From Acidobacteriota bacterium (GTDB taxonomy: Bacteria > Acidobacteriota > Terriglobia > Terriglobales > Acidobacteriaceae), in assembly GCA_013290025.1 (NCBI GenBank), contig JABCYV010000008.1, forward strand, positions 1 through 46,022: a stretch of DNA of 46,022 bases, written 5' to 3'. The position numbers and the translations under genes were made by a program. The notes beneath the pieces are model-generated. The model saw only the letters and a program-made list of their open reading frames with translations, was not told the DNA's origin and made no database searches. Positions 26,315 to 34,496 of this stretch are shown here, one piece after another. Every line of letters begins with the position of its first letter. The stretch's first letter is position 1.

Positions 26315-28102
26315 CTACTTGATGGTGATAGTCAGCACTTGCGCGCCAGAGACAACGTAATCCAGGGGCGCAGTGGCGGTCTCGTTTACCGAAGACTCAC
26401 CCAGCACCTGCATTTCCTGCGTCCCACGCATTCCGTCCATGACGTTCATGATGGAAAGGGGAAGGGCGGGCATCACCTTGTCGGCGACCATGACTTCAGG
26501 GTCAGCCTCCAACAGCGAGACGTAGACGCGATCGTTGGTGTGCTGTTTGTTCAACAGAGCAATGGTAGAAGCGAGATCCAGCTTACGGCCGAACAACGGC
26601 GCGCCATGCCGGATACGGTCGAGCGTATCTCCATCACTTACGAGAATGTGCAGCGGACCCTTGGAGGTGGAAGTCGGAATGTGAATGGGAATCTGGCGCA
26701 CGACGGCCTCACCGCGGTAGGGACGCAGCGCAGTTTCAATAATAATTTCGTCCCCCGGCCGGGCTTCGGTGAGGTCGGTATGGGCGCTTTCCAGGCGTGC
26801 CCAGCGGCGGTCGCGCACAATCTGGAAATCCAATTGAACACCACGCACATCAGGTATGTTGTAGGGGTTGTCGTAGATCCGGCCGAAACGGTCGCCTACT
26901 GAAAGCGCGGCAAGCACCGCGGCGGGCTGTCCGCCGTCGGCGGCAGCGAACATGTTTCGCACGGTGACATCAGGGTATCCAACCACGCTGATGCGTCCGT
27001 TCATACGATAGGTCGTGTCTTCCCCGTATTCATTCACACCATGCAGCGCGTTAAATACCGTGGCCATCATTGCCAGCGGACTAAGATGCGCGTTGTTCAG
27101 CACTTCGTAGTGAAATTGCTTGGGGGTTGGGCCACCCTGGATGTTCAGGGTCACCGGAATCATGTCGGGCTTTTTGCCAAACTCACCCATGATGCCGGTA
27201 TGGCGGTCCTGCACGAATGCGCCCACCGACTCGGTTGTGTTGATAATCTTGAAAGCGTTTAGCGGCGAGGCCAAAGTAGCCACCACCTGCGCCTTAGTCA
27301 TCGGAAGGTCGATCTGCCCGAACTGAAGCAAGGGATGGCCGCAGGCGAGAAGATGTTGGGCATCCATGTATGTAACGGTGCAGGTGGCAGCGATATCCAT
27401 ATCCCCGCGGACCAATATAGCGCTTACCGCCGAGCCAGGCTCTAGCGGTTCTGGCTGTTTGGCGCCGCTGGCCGACCCTACGCCCATTACAGGGACAATT
27501 CCCGCCGCCGCGAACTGGGAAGCAAAAAGCTGCATCGCCTCTTCCGAAAACCCATTGAACACCAGCGGCGTTTCGATGGGCTTCAGGTAGTTGGCATAAT
27601 CATGCTGAAGTCCAGTAGAAGTCCCGGGCCCTGAGGTCTTGCTGGCAGTTTCAGGAGATACCTTGGCCGGGAGCGCGCTGAAGGCCGGACTGCGGTCCAT
27701 GGCATTGATTTCCAACATCTCCCCAATCGGGGTCACGCCTGCGATGGGTTCCTTGGAAAATTCTCCAATGCGAAATGCCAGCGCGCCTGCGAGCTTGCCG
27801 TCGAGATAGACAGGGCTGCCGCTCATCCCGGCGACTACGCCGGTGTACTCCGCCTTCGTTCCACCCAAGCGAACCAGGATCACGTCTCCCTTAGGACCAT
27901 TGGCGTTCTTGAGGACGCCTAGAACTTCGACGTCCATGGCTTCGGGCGTAGTGCCCTGAAACACGGTGTACGCGACGCCCCGCATTCCGGCGTGGATCTG
28001 GTCAAGAGGTATGGTTTCAACCGGCTTGGAATCTGGTGCGCCGATGGCGTAAGACAATAGAAGAAAGGACAGAACAACGCTGTTGAGAACAGAACGTCTC
28101 AT
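26315..28102 (-). CDS. Exported SpoIVB/S55-like protease
   Basis: About 595 residues with a signal peptide (VVLSFLLLSYAIGA). The block GVVAGMSGSPVYLDGKLAGALAF (Ser94 or Ser96) and a later LLACGHPLLQFGQ (His256) match the SpoIVB peptidase S55 pattern, except that in SpoIVB the GH motif precedes the GMSGSP motif. The last ~300 residues carry no motif I recognise. The ORF track start at 28261 adds 53 residues with no signal; the ATG at 28102 has GGGGA before it. The gene is divergent from the VWFA gene. Confidence 0.8.
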   Translation of the reverse strand: MRRSVLNSVVLSFLLLSYAIGAPDSKPVETIPLDQIHAGMRGVAYTVFQGTTPEAMDVEVLGVLKNANGPKGDVILVRLGGTKAEYTGVVAGMSGSPVYLDGKLAGALAFRIGEFSKEPIAGVTPIGEMLEINAMDRSPAFSALPAKVSPETASKTSGPGTSTGLQHDYANYLKPIETPLVFNGFSEEAMQLFASQFAAAGIVPVMGVGSASGAKQPEPLEPGSAVSAILVRGDMDIAATCTVTYMDAQHLLACGHPLLQFGQIDLPMTKAQVVATLASPLNAFKIINTTESVGAFVQDRHTGIMGEFGKKPDMIPVTLNIQGGPTPKQFHYEVLNNAHLSPLAMMATVFNALHGVNEYGEDTTYRMNGRISVVGYPDVTVRNMFAAADGGQPAAVLAALSVGDRFGRIYDNPYNIPDVRGVQLDFQIVRDRRWARLESAHTDLTEARPGDEIIIETALRPYRGEAVVRQIPIHIPTSTSKGPLHILVSDGDTLDRIRHGAPLFGRKLDLASTIALLNKQHTNDRVYVSLLEADPEVMVADKVMPALPLSIMNVMDGMRGTQEMQVLGESSVNETATAPLDYVVSGAQVLTITIK

Positions 28103-28259
28103 GAAATTTCCCCAGGATGGCGAAAGATCCGCCAACAACTTGCACTTCGCTCTGTATTCGGTTTGCCGGGTGGGAGAGTATCTAAACTTGAGGCCGAGCA
28201 AAACATCCCAAACGCGAAGCTCTGCGTCTATACTAGCACAGGGTTTTGCGAGGAGTTCC

Positions 28260-29480
28260 ATGTTTTACACTGATTTTCGGGGGAATTTCACTCCCTTTCG
28301 TAGATGCGCGGGGGCTATCTTATTGTTGCTATTTGTCTTGGGGATTTTGCTGGAAGGGACCGTCCCCCTGGCTGCTCAAAACCAGCCGGGGTCCGCTCCC
28401 GCCGCCAACGGCCAACAGGAGCCGCCTCCGGCGGCAGGAGGCCCGCAGAGCGATGTGGGGCCTTATGCGATTCCAAGCAAGAAGGAGGAGCCTCCTGCGC
28501 CTCCGCCACCGGCGAAGCCTAAGAAGATCGAAGGTATGCCGGATTATTCCATCCGGGTCGACGTACCTCTGGTGCAAGTTCCTGTCGCGGTGACGACCAA
28601 AGACGGACAGTTCATCTCCAATTTGAAAAAAGAGAACTTTCGTGTGTTCGAGGATGGCACTGCGCAAACCATCAGCAACTTCACGATTTCCGAAGCGCCG
28701 ATCACGGCGGTCCTCGTAGTAGAGTTTGCCTCTACCAATTATTCCTTCATTATCGACGCCTTGAACGCCTCTTACTCGTTCGCGAACACACTGAAAAAGG
28801 ATGACTGGGTGGCGGTCATCGCCTATGACATGAAGCCGCAGATCATGGTGGATTTCACGCAGGACAAAAAGGCGGTCTACGGCGCGCTGAACCAGTTGCG
28901 CATGCCGGGCTTCTCCGAAACGAACCTATTCGACGCTTTGTACGACACGCTGGACCGCATCGATCGAATCGAAGGGCACAAGTACATCGTTTTGATCAGC
29001 ACCGGCTTTGACAGTTTTAGCAAGCTAAACCTCGACCAGATCACAAAGAAAGTTAAGGCTACGCCCGATGTGACGATCTTTTCTGTGAGCGTCGGGTGGG
29101 CACTGCGCGAATACTGCGAAACTCACGGGTGTACGGGCTACTCGCACGGAGCTGGCATCCCCATCAACCGGATGGATTATCTGCAAGCCGATAATGAGAT
29201 GCAGACTTTCGCTCGCTTGACCGGGGGCCGCTATTACCAGCCGCGGTTTCAAGCGGAATTCCCGCAGATTTTTCACGACATCGCTGGAGACATTCGCAAC
29301 CAGTACCAAATTTCTTATCGCCCGACCAATCCTAAGCTCGATGGCAGCTATCGCAAGCTGAAGGTCGATATCGTGGCGCCTGATGGTGGTCCGCTGAAAA
29401 TAAGAGACCAAAAAGGCAAAGACGTTAAGTATCAGATCATAGCGCGAGAGGGTTATACCGCGAAGCATACTGTGGAGTAG
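28260..29480 (+). CDS. Exported VWFA-domain protein, acidobacterial type
   Basis: About 406 residues. ATG at 28260 with GAGGAG five bases upstream. Signal peptide (AILLLLFVLGILLEGTVPLAA), a Pro/Gln-rich linker, then VPLVQVPVAVTTKDGQFISNLKKENFRVFEDG, the hallmark of the VWFA-related acidobacterial family, and a VWA-like fold (AVLVVEFASTNYSFIIDAL ... YIVLISTGFDSFSKL). The metal-site DxSxS is replaced (VVEFAS), so classical metal-dependent adhesion is doubtful. Periplasmic or secreted; function unknown. Confidence 0.88.
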   Translation: MFYTDFRGNFTPFRRCAGAILLLLFVLGILLEGTVPLAAQNQPGSAPAANGQQEPPPAAGGPQSDVGPYAIPSKKEEPPAPPPPAKPKKIEGMPDYSIRVDVPLVQVPVAVTTKDGQFISNLKKENFRVFEDGTAQTISNFTISEAPITAVLVVEFASTNYSFIIDALNASYSFANTLKKDDWVAVIAYDMKPQIMVDFTQDKKAVYGALNQLRMPGFSETNLFDALYDTLDRIDRIEGHKYIVLISTGFDSFSKLNLDQITKKVKATPDVTIFSVSVGWALREYCETHGCTGYSHGAGIPINRMDYLQADNEMQTFARLTGGRYYQPRFQAEFPQIFHDIAGDIRNQYQISYRPTNPKLDGSYRKLKVDIVAPDGGPLKIRDQKGKDVKYQIIAREGYTAKHTVE

Positions 29481-29492
29481 CGGCCGTTCTAT

Positions 29493-30224
29493 CTAGGGCA
29501 CGTGGACGAATTGATCCAGCAGCAGCATCAACCCCACTCCAAGAAACACCACTAGTGCTACCCCCGCCCCCGGCTCACGATTTACCTCGGGAATGAGGTC
29601 CGAGGCGGCGACGTAGATTGTGACCCCAGCCGAGAGCGGCAGCCCAAAGCTCACTTCACGGCGCAACAGTGCCATGGTCAACACCCCGGCAAACGTGGCA
29701 GCCCCCAGGAGCATGGACGCTCCCCAAGCCACGCCTCGGCTGCGCCCACTCGCCAACATCACGGATGCTACGGTGAATCCCTCCGGAATTTTGTGTAGAA
29801 AAATAGCAAAGAAAATGATCCATCCCAGCCAATTGGAAACGATGAAGCCGGAAGCGATGGCGATGCCATCGAAAAAAGTGTGAATGATCAATCCAATGAG
29901 CACCGAATAACCTTTATGGCTATGTAGGAATTGATCTTCATGCGTTTCTTCTCCGAAGTGAAAGTGCGGGGTGGCGGTGTGCTCGAAAAAGTGAATGATC
30001 AGGTAACCTGCGAGGACAAGTAAGGTCGCGCTCTTGCCGCGCAGTGCAAGACTTGCGGGATAGACCTCCACCAAAGCAGTCGCCAGCATAAAACCGGCGC
30101 CGAGAGCGACGAAGTATTTCAGGTAGGAACGCTCCCAGTGTTTCTGGACGATGATGGCGCCGCCAAAAACATTCGCCGCAGCGGCCGTCAGGCCCAGAAC
30201 CAGGCTGAGAAGTATGGGGTGCAT
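29493..30224 (-). CDS. ZIP-family metal transporter
   Basis: 243 residues, eight helices. The metal path residues are in HTFFDGIAIASG (helix 4) and HKIPEGF (helix 5); a His-rich loop (HFHFGEETHEDQFLHSH) lies between helices 3 and 4. Imports zinc, iron or related divalent metals; selectivity is not readable. It converges with the VWFA gene. The adjoining S23-type gene ends 50 bases upstream. Confidence 0.9.
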   Translation of the reverse strand: MHPILLSLVLGLTAAAANVFGGAIIVQKHWERSYLKYFVALGAGFMLATALVEVYPASLALRGKSATLLVLAGYLIIHFFEHTATPHFHFGEETHEDQFLHSHKGYSVLIGLIIHTFFDGIAIASGFIVSNWLGWIIFFAIFLHKIPEGFTVASVMLASGRSRGVAWGASMLLGAATFAGVLTMALLRREVSFGLPLSAGVTIYVAASDLIPEVNREPGAGVALVVFLGVGLMLLLDQFVHVP

Positions 30225-30240
30225 GGGAGCCTGAGGATGA

Positions 30241-30277
30241 TACCAGTTCTCGGTTCCTGGTTCTCCGTTCCCCGTTA
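30241..30277. repeat. Left flank repeat of the S23-type gene
   Basis: TACCAGTTCTC (30241-30251) followed by 'ggttcctggttctccgttcc'. Its first 11 bases recur inverted at 30702-30712. It reaches into the stop codon of the S23-type gene. Confidence 0.65.
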
Positions 30278-30637
30278 TGCAGCCGGCCGGATCGATGCGA
30301 TGAGACCGTTTAGGATCTTGCCCAACTCCGCGGCCCGGTCCAGCAATTGCTGCCCTTGTTCTGAAGAGAAGTAGCCCAGGTTCTGGGTAATCATTAACTG
30401 CGTCTCTACTTCCACCAGGGCCCCTCGTCCTCGACCAAGAAAGAAGAAGAAGTCATTCGCAGAGAATCGGGCTTGCCCTTCGGCGATATTGGTCGGAATG
30501 GCAACAGCTGATCTTCGGAGCTGACTTGCCAAACCATAGACTTCGTCCCGCGGGAAAGTCTTGGTAATTCTATAGACCTCCATCACAAAGTTCATTGCCT
30601 TCTGCCAAGCCACCAATTCTCGATAAGACTGCCCCAT
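30275..30637 (-). CDS. Four-helix-bundle protein, S23 type
   Basis: About 120 residues, all alpha. YRELVAWQKAMNFVMEVYRITKTFPRDE and GLASQLRRSAVAIPTNIAEGQ are the family's signature blocks. These proteins are found in 23S rRNA intervening sequences and scattered as single genes; related bundles assist retroelement reverse transcriptases, but none is here. AGGAGG is eight bases before the ATG at 30637, so I do not use the longer ORF-track start. The gene sits between two inverted repeats, directly after ychF. Confidence 0.9.
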   Translation of the reverse strand: MGQSYRELVAWQKAMNFVMEVYRITKTFPRDEVYGLASQLRRSAVAIPTNIAEGQARFSANDFFFFLGRGRGALVEVETQLMITQNLGYFSSEQGQQLLDRAAELGKILNGLIASIRPAA

Positions 30638-30695
30638 AACTGATCCTCCTCTGGACCATAATAGGCAATACCAGCCCGAAAAGCTGTGACGCATG

Positions 30696-30731
30696 AACAC
30701 TGAGAACTGGTAACTGAGAACAGAGAACTGA
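30696..30731. repeat. Right flank repeat of the S23-type gene
   Basis: 'aacactgagaactggtaac' followed by a second 'tgagaacagagaactga'. GAGAACTGGTA (30702-30712) is the exact inverse of the left flank. It ends three bases from the ychF stop. Confidence 0.65.
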
Positions 30732-30734
30732 TTT

Positions 30735-31820
30735 TTATCCGCTATGCCTGATGTGCATCACATCCCCGTCCTGCACAATGTAGTCTTTGCCCTCGAGCCG
30801 CAGCGTGCCCTTGGAGCGGGCGTTGGCTTCTGAGCCGGCCTCAAGGAGTTGGTCCCAGCGGATAGTTTCGGCACGAATGAAATGCTTCTCAAGATCGGAG
30901 TGAATGGCGCCGGCGGCTTCGACCGCGCGGGTGTGGACGAGAATCGTCCAGGCGCGACATTCGTCTTCCCCCGCAGTGAAGAATGAAATTAGACCCAGCA
31001 GAGCATATGTAGTCCGAATAAGCCGCACCAGACCGCTCTCTTGCAGCCCATAGCTGGACAGGAACTCGGCGGCATCAGCGTCGCTCATCTCTGCGAGCTC
31101 CGCCTCCACCTTGCCACAAATGGCGGCTGCAGCGGCGTTAGGGCGAGAGGCGACATCTACCAACTTGTATTTGCCGGCGGCATTTTCGAGATCTTTGCCA
31201 AGTTCCGTGCTCTCATTCACATTAAGCACATAGAGAATCGGCTTCTCACTGAGGAACATGAAGCCGCGAAGGCGCTTTTTGTCTTCGGGTGTCATTTCCA
31301 TCTCGCGCAGCGGGCGTTCAGATCCCAAATGAGCATTGGCGCGCTTGAGCAAGTCGAATTCTTTTTCCAGGTCAGCCGAGCGCATTTTCTTGAGATCTTT
31401 TTCCAGCCGTTCCAATCGCTTCTCAATCTGGCCAAGATCGCTGACCATGAGATCGAATTCGACATTCTTAATGTCACGGAGAGGATCGACCGGCCCAACG
31501 TGAGGGATGGAAGGGTCGTCGAAAGCGCGGACCACGTGGGCCAGCGCATCCACGTTTCGCAAGTGTCCAAGGTAGGCGGTCTCTTTGAGCGCTTCCTCGC
31601 CAATCGCGCCGACGTCCACGTATTCGACGGAGGCGTGGGTAAGCTTCTTGGGGTTGTAGAGCGCCGCGAGGCGGTCGAGGCGGTCATCAGGAACTTTGGC
31701 GACTCCGATGTGGGCCTCGCGCGGGTTGGCATAGGCCTGCTGCGAGAGATGCGCCTTGGTCAAGATGCCGAACAGAGATGTCTTGCCCACTTGCGGCAGG
31801 CCGATGATGCCAGTTTTCAT
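30735..31820 (-). CDS. ychF: Divergent YchF/Obg-like ATPase
   Basis: 361 residues, normal length. P-loop GLPQVGKTS is close to the YchF consensus, and the C-terminal TGS domain (RAWTILVHTRAVEAAGAIHSDLEKHFIRAE ... GKDYIVQDGDVMHI) is typical. However, switch II is VDVGAIGE where YchF has VDIAGLVKG, and the switch I region ANFPF is absent. NVNE, the ATP-specificity motif, is kept. It may be a family branch with altered hydrolysis. DUF4149 gene is 83 bases upstream. Confidence 0.85.
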   Translation of the reverse strand: MKTGIIGLPQVGKTSLFGILTKAHLSQQAYANPREAHIGVAKVPDDRLDRLAALYNPKKLTHASVEYVDVGAIGEEALKETAYLGHLRNVDALAHVVRAFDDPSIPHVGPVDPLRDIKNVEFDLMVSDLGQIEKRLERLEKDLKKMRSADLEKEFDLLKRANAHLGSERPLREMEMTPEDKKRLRGFMFLSEKPILYVLNVNESTELGKDLENAAGKYKLVDVASRPNAAAAAICGKVEAELAEMSDADAAEFLSSYGLQESGLVRLIRTTYALLGLISFFTAGEDECRAWTILVHTRAVEAAGAIHSDLEKHFIRAETIRWDQLLEAGSEANARSKGTLRLEGKDYIVQDGDVMHIRHSG

Positions 31821-31903
31821 AGGGAAAGCTGCTAGCTTGTGGCTCCTGGTTGTCCTGTGAAGGATAAATGATGATGCGACGCTACAGAAATTGATTGGGG
31901 CAG

Positions 31904-32383
31904 TTAGCGCTGAAAGCTGGAAGCGGTTAAGTACGCGACCACCAGTCCGAGCAGCAACACCCCACCCTCCAGCCGCGTCGACCAGGCGTGCAAGGCGTCG
32001 AACTGCATGCGGGCGGGATTGTCCGGAGAAACCGAATCAATCTCCCCGGGGATAGCCGCGCGCAGGGTATCCATCCGAGGAATGATCGCGAACTGCGAGA
32101 TCAGCGTGAGCGCGAGCATGAGGCAGATGAGTAGATGGCGCCCGGCAAGTATATTGGTCGTACCACTTTCAAATCGGCTGTAGAGCACGGAACTGGCGAG
32201 AAAGACTGCGCCGGAAATAATCCCCATCCAGTGCAGCACGCTCAAAGACCGGCCAACTACCAATCCTGCGAGATGGCGGCTCGGTAGCATGGAGAAAGCC
32301 ATTTGGGCCACTACGGGAAAAAAGATCAATCCGCCCAGCCAAACGATCAGCGAAAGTAGCATGAGGAAACGAAGAAAGGACAT
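31904..32383 (-). CDS. DUF4149 membrane protein
   Basis: About 159 residues with four helices (LRFLMLLSLIVWLGGLIFFPVV, WMGIISGAVFLASSVLY, LLICLMLALTLISQFAI, GGVLLLGLVVAYLTAS). The pattern matches DUF4149/TMEM205-like proteins; function unknown. The ATG at 32383 follows an in-frame TTG two codons earlier. It is downstream of moxR on the same strand. Confidence 0.8.
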   Translation of the reverse strand: MSFLRFLMLLSLIVWLGGLIFFPVVAQMAFSMLPSRHLAGLVVGRSLSVLHWMGIISGAVFLASSVLYSRFESGTTNILAGRHLLICLMLALTLISQFAIIPRMDTLRAAIPGEIDSVSPDNPARMQFDALHAWSTRLEGGVLLLGLVVAYLTASSFQR

Positions 32384-32425
32384 GCCCAAGCATTATGCAG
32401 GTCGGATAGGGAGAACGCCAGCGCC

Positions 32426-33385
32426 CTATACCGGAACGGGCACGCTTTCCACGATCTCGCGGATGACTTGGTCAGCCTGTTCGGACTTCTTCAGCGTAGA
32501 AGAATGGGACCCATTCAGAACCACGCGATGGGCGAAGACTGGAACCACCAGCGGCTTGAAATCTTCTGGGACGCAGAAGGTGCGGCCGTCAAGAAAAGCC
32601 ATGGCTTGGGCGGCACGATAGAGCATTTGTGAGCCCCGTGGCGAGACGCCTAACGAAAAGTGTTCCGATTCGCGCGTCCGGCGGACAATCGCCAAGGTGT
32701 AGCTGACGAGCGAATCGTCCACGCGAACTTGCGTGACTGCCTGCTGCATTTCCAGGACATCCGCGCCGGTGATCACCGGCTCTAAGACTTCCAACTGTGC
32801 CGTGCCTGCCTCCGAGCGGAGAATTTCGCGTTCGGCACTACCATCAGGGTAGCCCATCCGTAGCCGCATCAGAAAACGATCGAGTTGGGATTCTGGCAGC
32901 GGATAGGTTCCGTGGTGTTCTACCGGGTTCTGTGTGGCTATAACCAGGAACGGCTGGGGCAGAGGATGGCTATGAGCATCCACTGTGACCTGGCCTTCGT
33001 TCATAGCTTCCAGCAATGCCGATTGAGTTTTTGGCGTGGTGCGGTTGATCTCATCGGCTAAAAGCACATTGGTGAAAATCGGCCCGCGCTTGAACTCAAA
33101 TTCCTGCTCGATGGCGGAGTAGATGGAAATTCCCAATATGTCGGACGGCAGCATGTCGCTGGTAAATTGCACTCGCTGGAAACTGCAGTCCAAAGCCCGC
33201 GCCAGTGCCTGCGCAAGAGTTGTCTTGCCCACGCCGGGCACGCCTTCAATGAGCAGGTGCCCGCGAGCCATCATCGAAACCAGAGCGAGACGGATGATGT
33301 CATCTTTCCCGCGGATGACCTTGCACAGAGCGGTTTCCAGTTGTGCCGCGCGATGAGAGGCGGCTACAGCGGTTTCAGGAGACAT
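32426..33385 (-). CDS. MoxR-family AAA+ ATPase
   Basis: About 319 residues. Walker A GVPGVGKTT (48-56), Walker B VLLADEINR, sensor ATQNPVEHHGTYPLPESQLDRF. MoxR ATPases act as chaperones for metal-enzyme or VWA proteins, usually with a DUF58 protein encoded next to them; none is adjacent here. The ATG at 33385 is preferred to the longer ORF-track start. Downstream of htpX, upstream of DUF4149. Confidence 0.93.
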   Translation of the reverse strand: MSPETAVAASHRAAQLETALCKVIRGKDDIIRLALVSMMARGHLLIEGVPGVGKTTLAQALARALDCSFQRVQFTSDMLPSDILGISIYSAIEQEFEFKRGPIFTNVLLADEINRTTPKTQSALLEAMNEGQVTVDAHSHPLPQPFLVIATQNPVEHHGTYPLPESQLDRFLMRLRMGYPDGSAEREILRSEAGTAQLEVLEPVITGADVLEMQQAVTQVRVDDSLVSYTLAIVRRTRESEHFSLGVSPRGSQMLYRAAQAMAFLDGRTFCVPEDFKPLVVPVFAHRVVLNGSHSSTLKKSEQADQVIREIVESVPVPV

Positions 33386-33565
33386 GCGAATCTCGATTTT
33401 ACTAAGCACGGAAAGGCGATTACCGGCATACAAGCTGGCTGCCGGGTACCAAAGTCATGTTCCCGACGATCAGTTGTCGGAATCAATCAGCAGTTAGAAC
33501 GTGGAAAACTTCTGACCTTGCAGTCAGTTGTCGCCGAAAACGAGAGACGCGAAGCGGGCACAGTG

Positions 33566-34414
33566 TTACTGCGTAAACTCCGCCGGCCTTCCGGTCAGGC
33601 GCTCGATGCGCTTGGCAATCGGCGGATGGGTGGAGAATAAGCTGCCGAAATTCATTCCCAACAGTGGCTGGACGATGAAAAGATGCGCCGTCGAAGGCGT
33701 ACCGACCATGGGGACGCGACGCGAATAGGCATCAAGTTTTGCTAGCGCGCTGGCCAGAGCATATGGATTGCCGGTAAAGTGCGCCCCTGTAGCATCCGCC
33801 TGGTATTCGCGCGAGCGCGATACCGCGAGCTGAATGAGCATGGCGGCAAAGGGAGCCAAAATCAGCATGAGAATAGAACCGAGACCTCCACCCCGGCGCT
33901 CGTCGCGGTCGCCCATCCCGCCGAAAAAGAAGCCGAAACGAGCTAAATATGTGATGGCGCCGGCAATCGTGGCGGCGATCGAACTGATCAGGATGTCACG
34001 ATTGTTCACATGTCCGAGTTCGTGCGCCAGCACGCCTTCCAGTTCCTCATCGTTGAGCAGATTCAGAATCCCCTCGGTGACCGCTACCGAGGCATGGGCT
34101 GGGTTGCGACCGGTCGCGAAAGCGTTGGGCGAGTCAGTAGGAATCACATAAATCTTGGGCATCGGCAGGCCGATCTTCTGCGTCATGCGTTCCACAACGC
34201 TGTAGACCCTGGGCAACTGTTCCCGGGTAACCGGTTGAGCACGATAAGTGGCAAGTGCAATTTTGTCGGAGAAAAAGTACGCGACAAAGTTAGTGACGGC
34301 AGCGATCCCCAACGCTAAGAGCATGCCGTTCTCGCCGCCGAAGGCCCGGCCAATCGCCATCAGCAGCAGCGTCATTGCCGTCAGCAAGAGGGCGGTTTTG
34401 AACGTGTTTCCCAT
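33566..34414 (-). CDS. htpX: HtpX-type membrane zinc metalloprotease
   Basis: 282 residues. Two N-terminal helices, HELGHVNNRD (zinc ligands His131, His135, catalytic Glu132), two more helices, then REYQADATGA with the third ligand Glu. It degrades misfolded membrane proteins. It lies 82 bases after the CcmI-tailed protein gene. Confidence 0.95.
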   Translation of the reverse strand: MGNTFKTALLLTAMTLLLMAIGRAFGGENGMLLALGIAAVTNFVAYFFSDKIALATYRAQPVTREQLPRVYSVVERMTQKIGLPMPKIYVIPTDSPNAFATGRNPAHASVAVTEGILNLLNDEELEGVLAHELGHVNNRDILISSIAATIAGAITYLARFGFFFGGMGDRDERRGGGLGSILMLILAPFAAMLIQLAVSRSREYQADATGAHFTGNPYALASALAKLDAYSRRVPMVGTPSTAHLFIVQPLLGMNFGSLFSTHPPIAKRIERLTGRPAEFTQ

Positions 34415-34496
34415 AGAAATATCCTCAGTTCTAAGTCATTAGATGGTACGCCGGAGGGACGGATTCATGGCCAGGCTAGTGGGCAACTTAGCGGCT

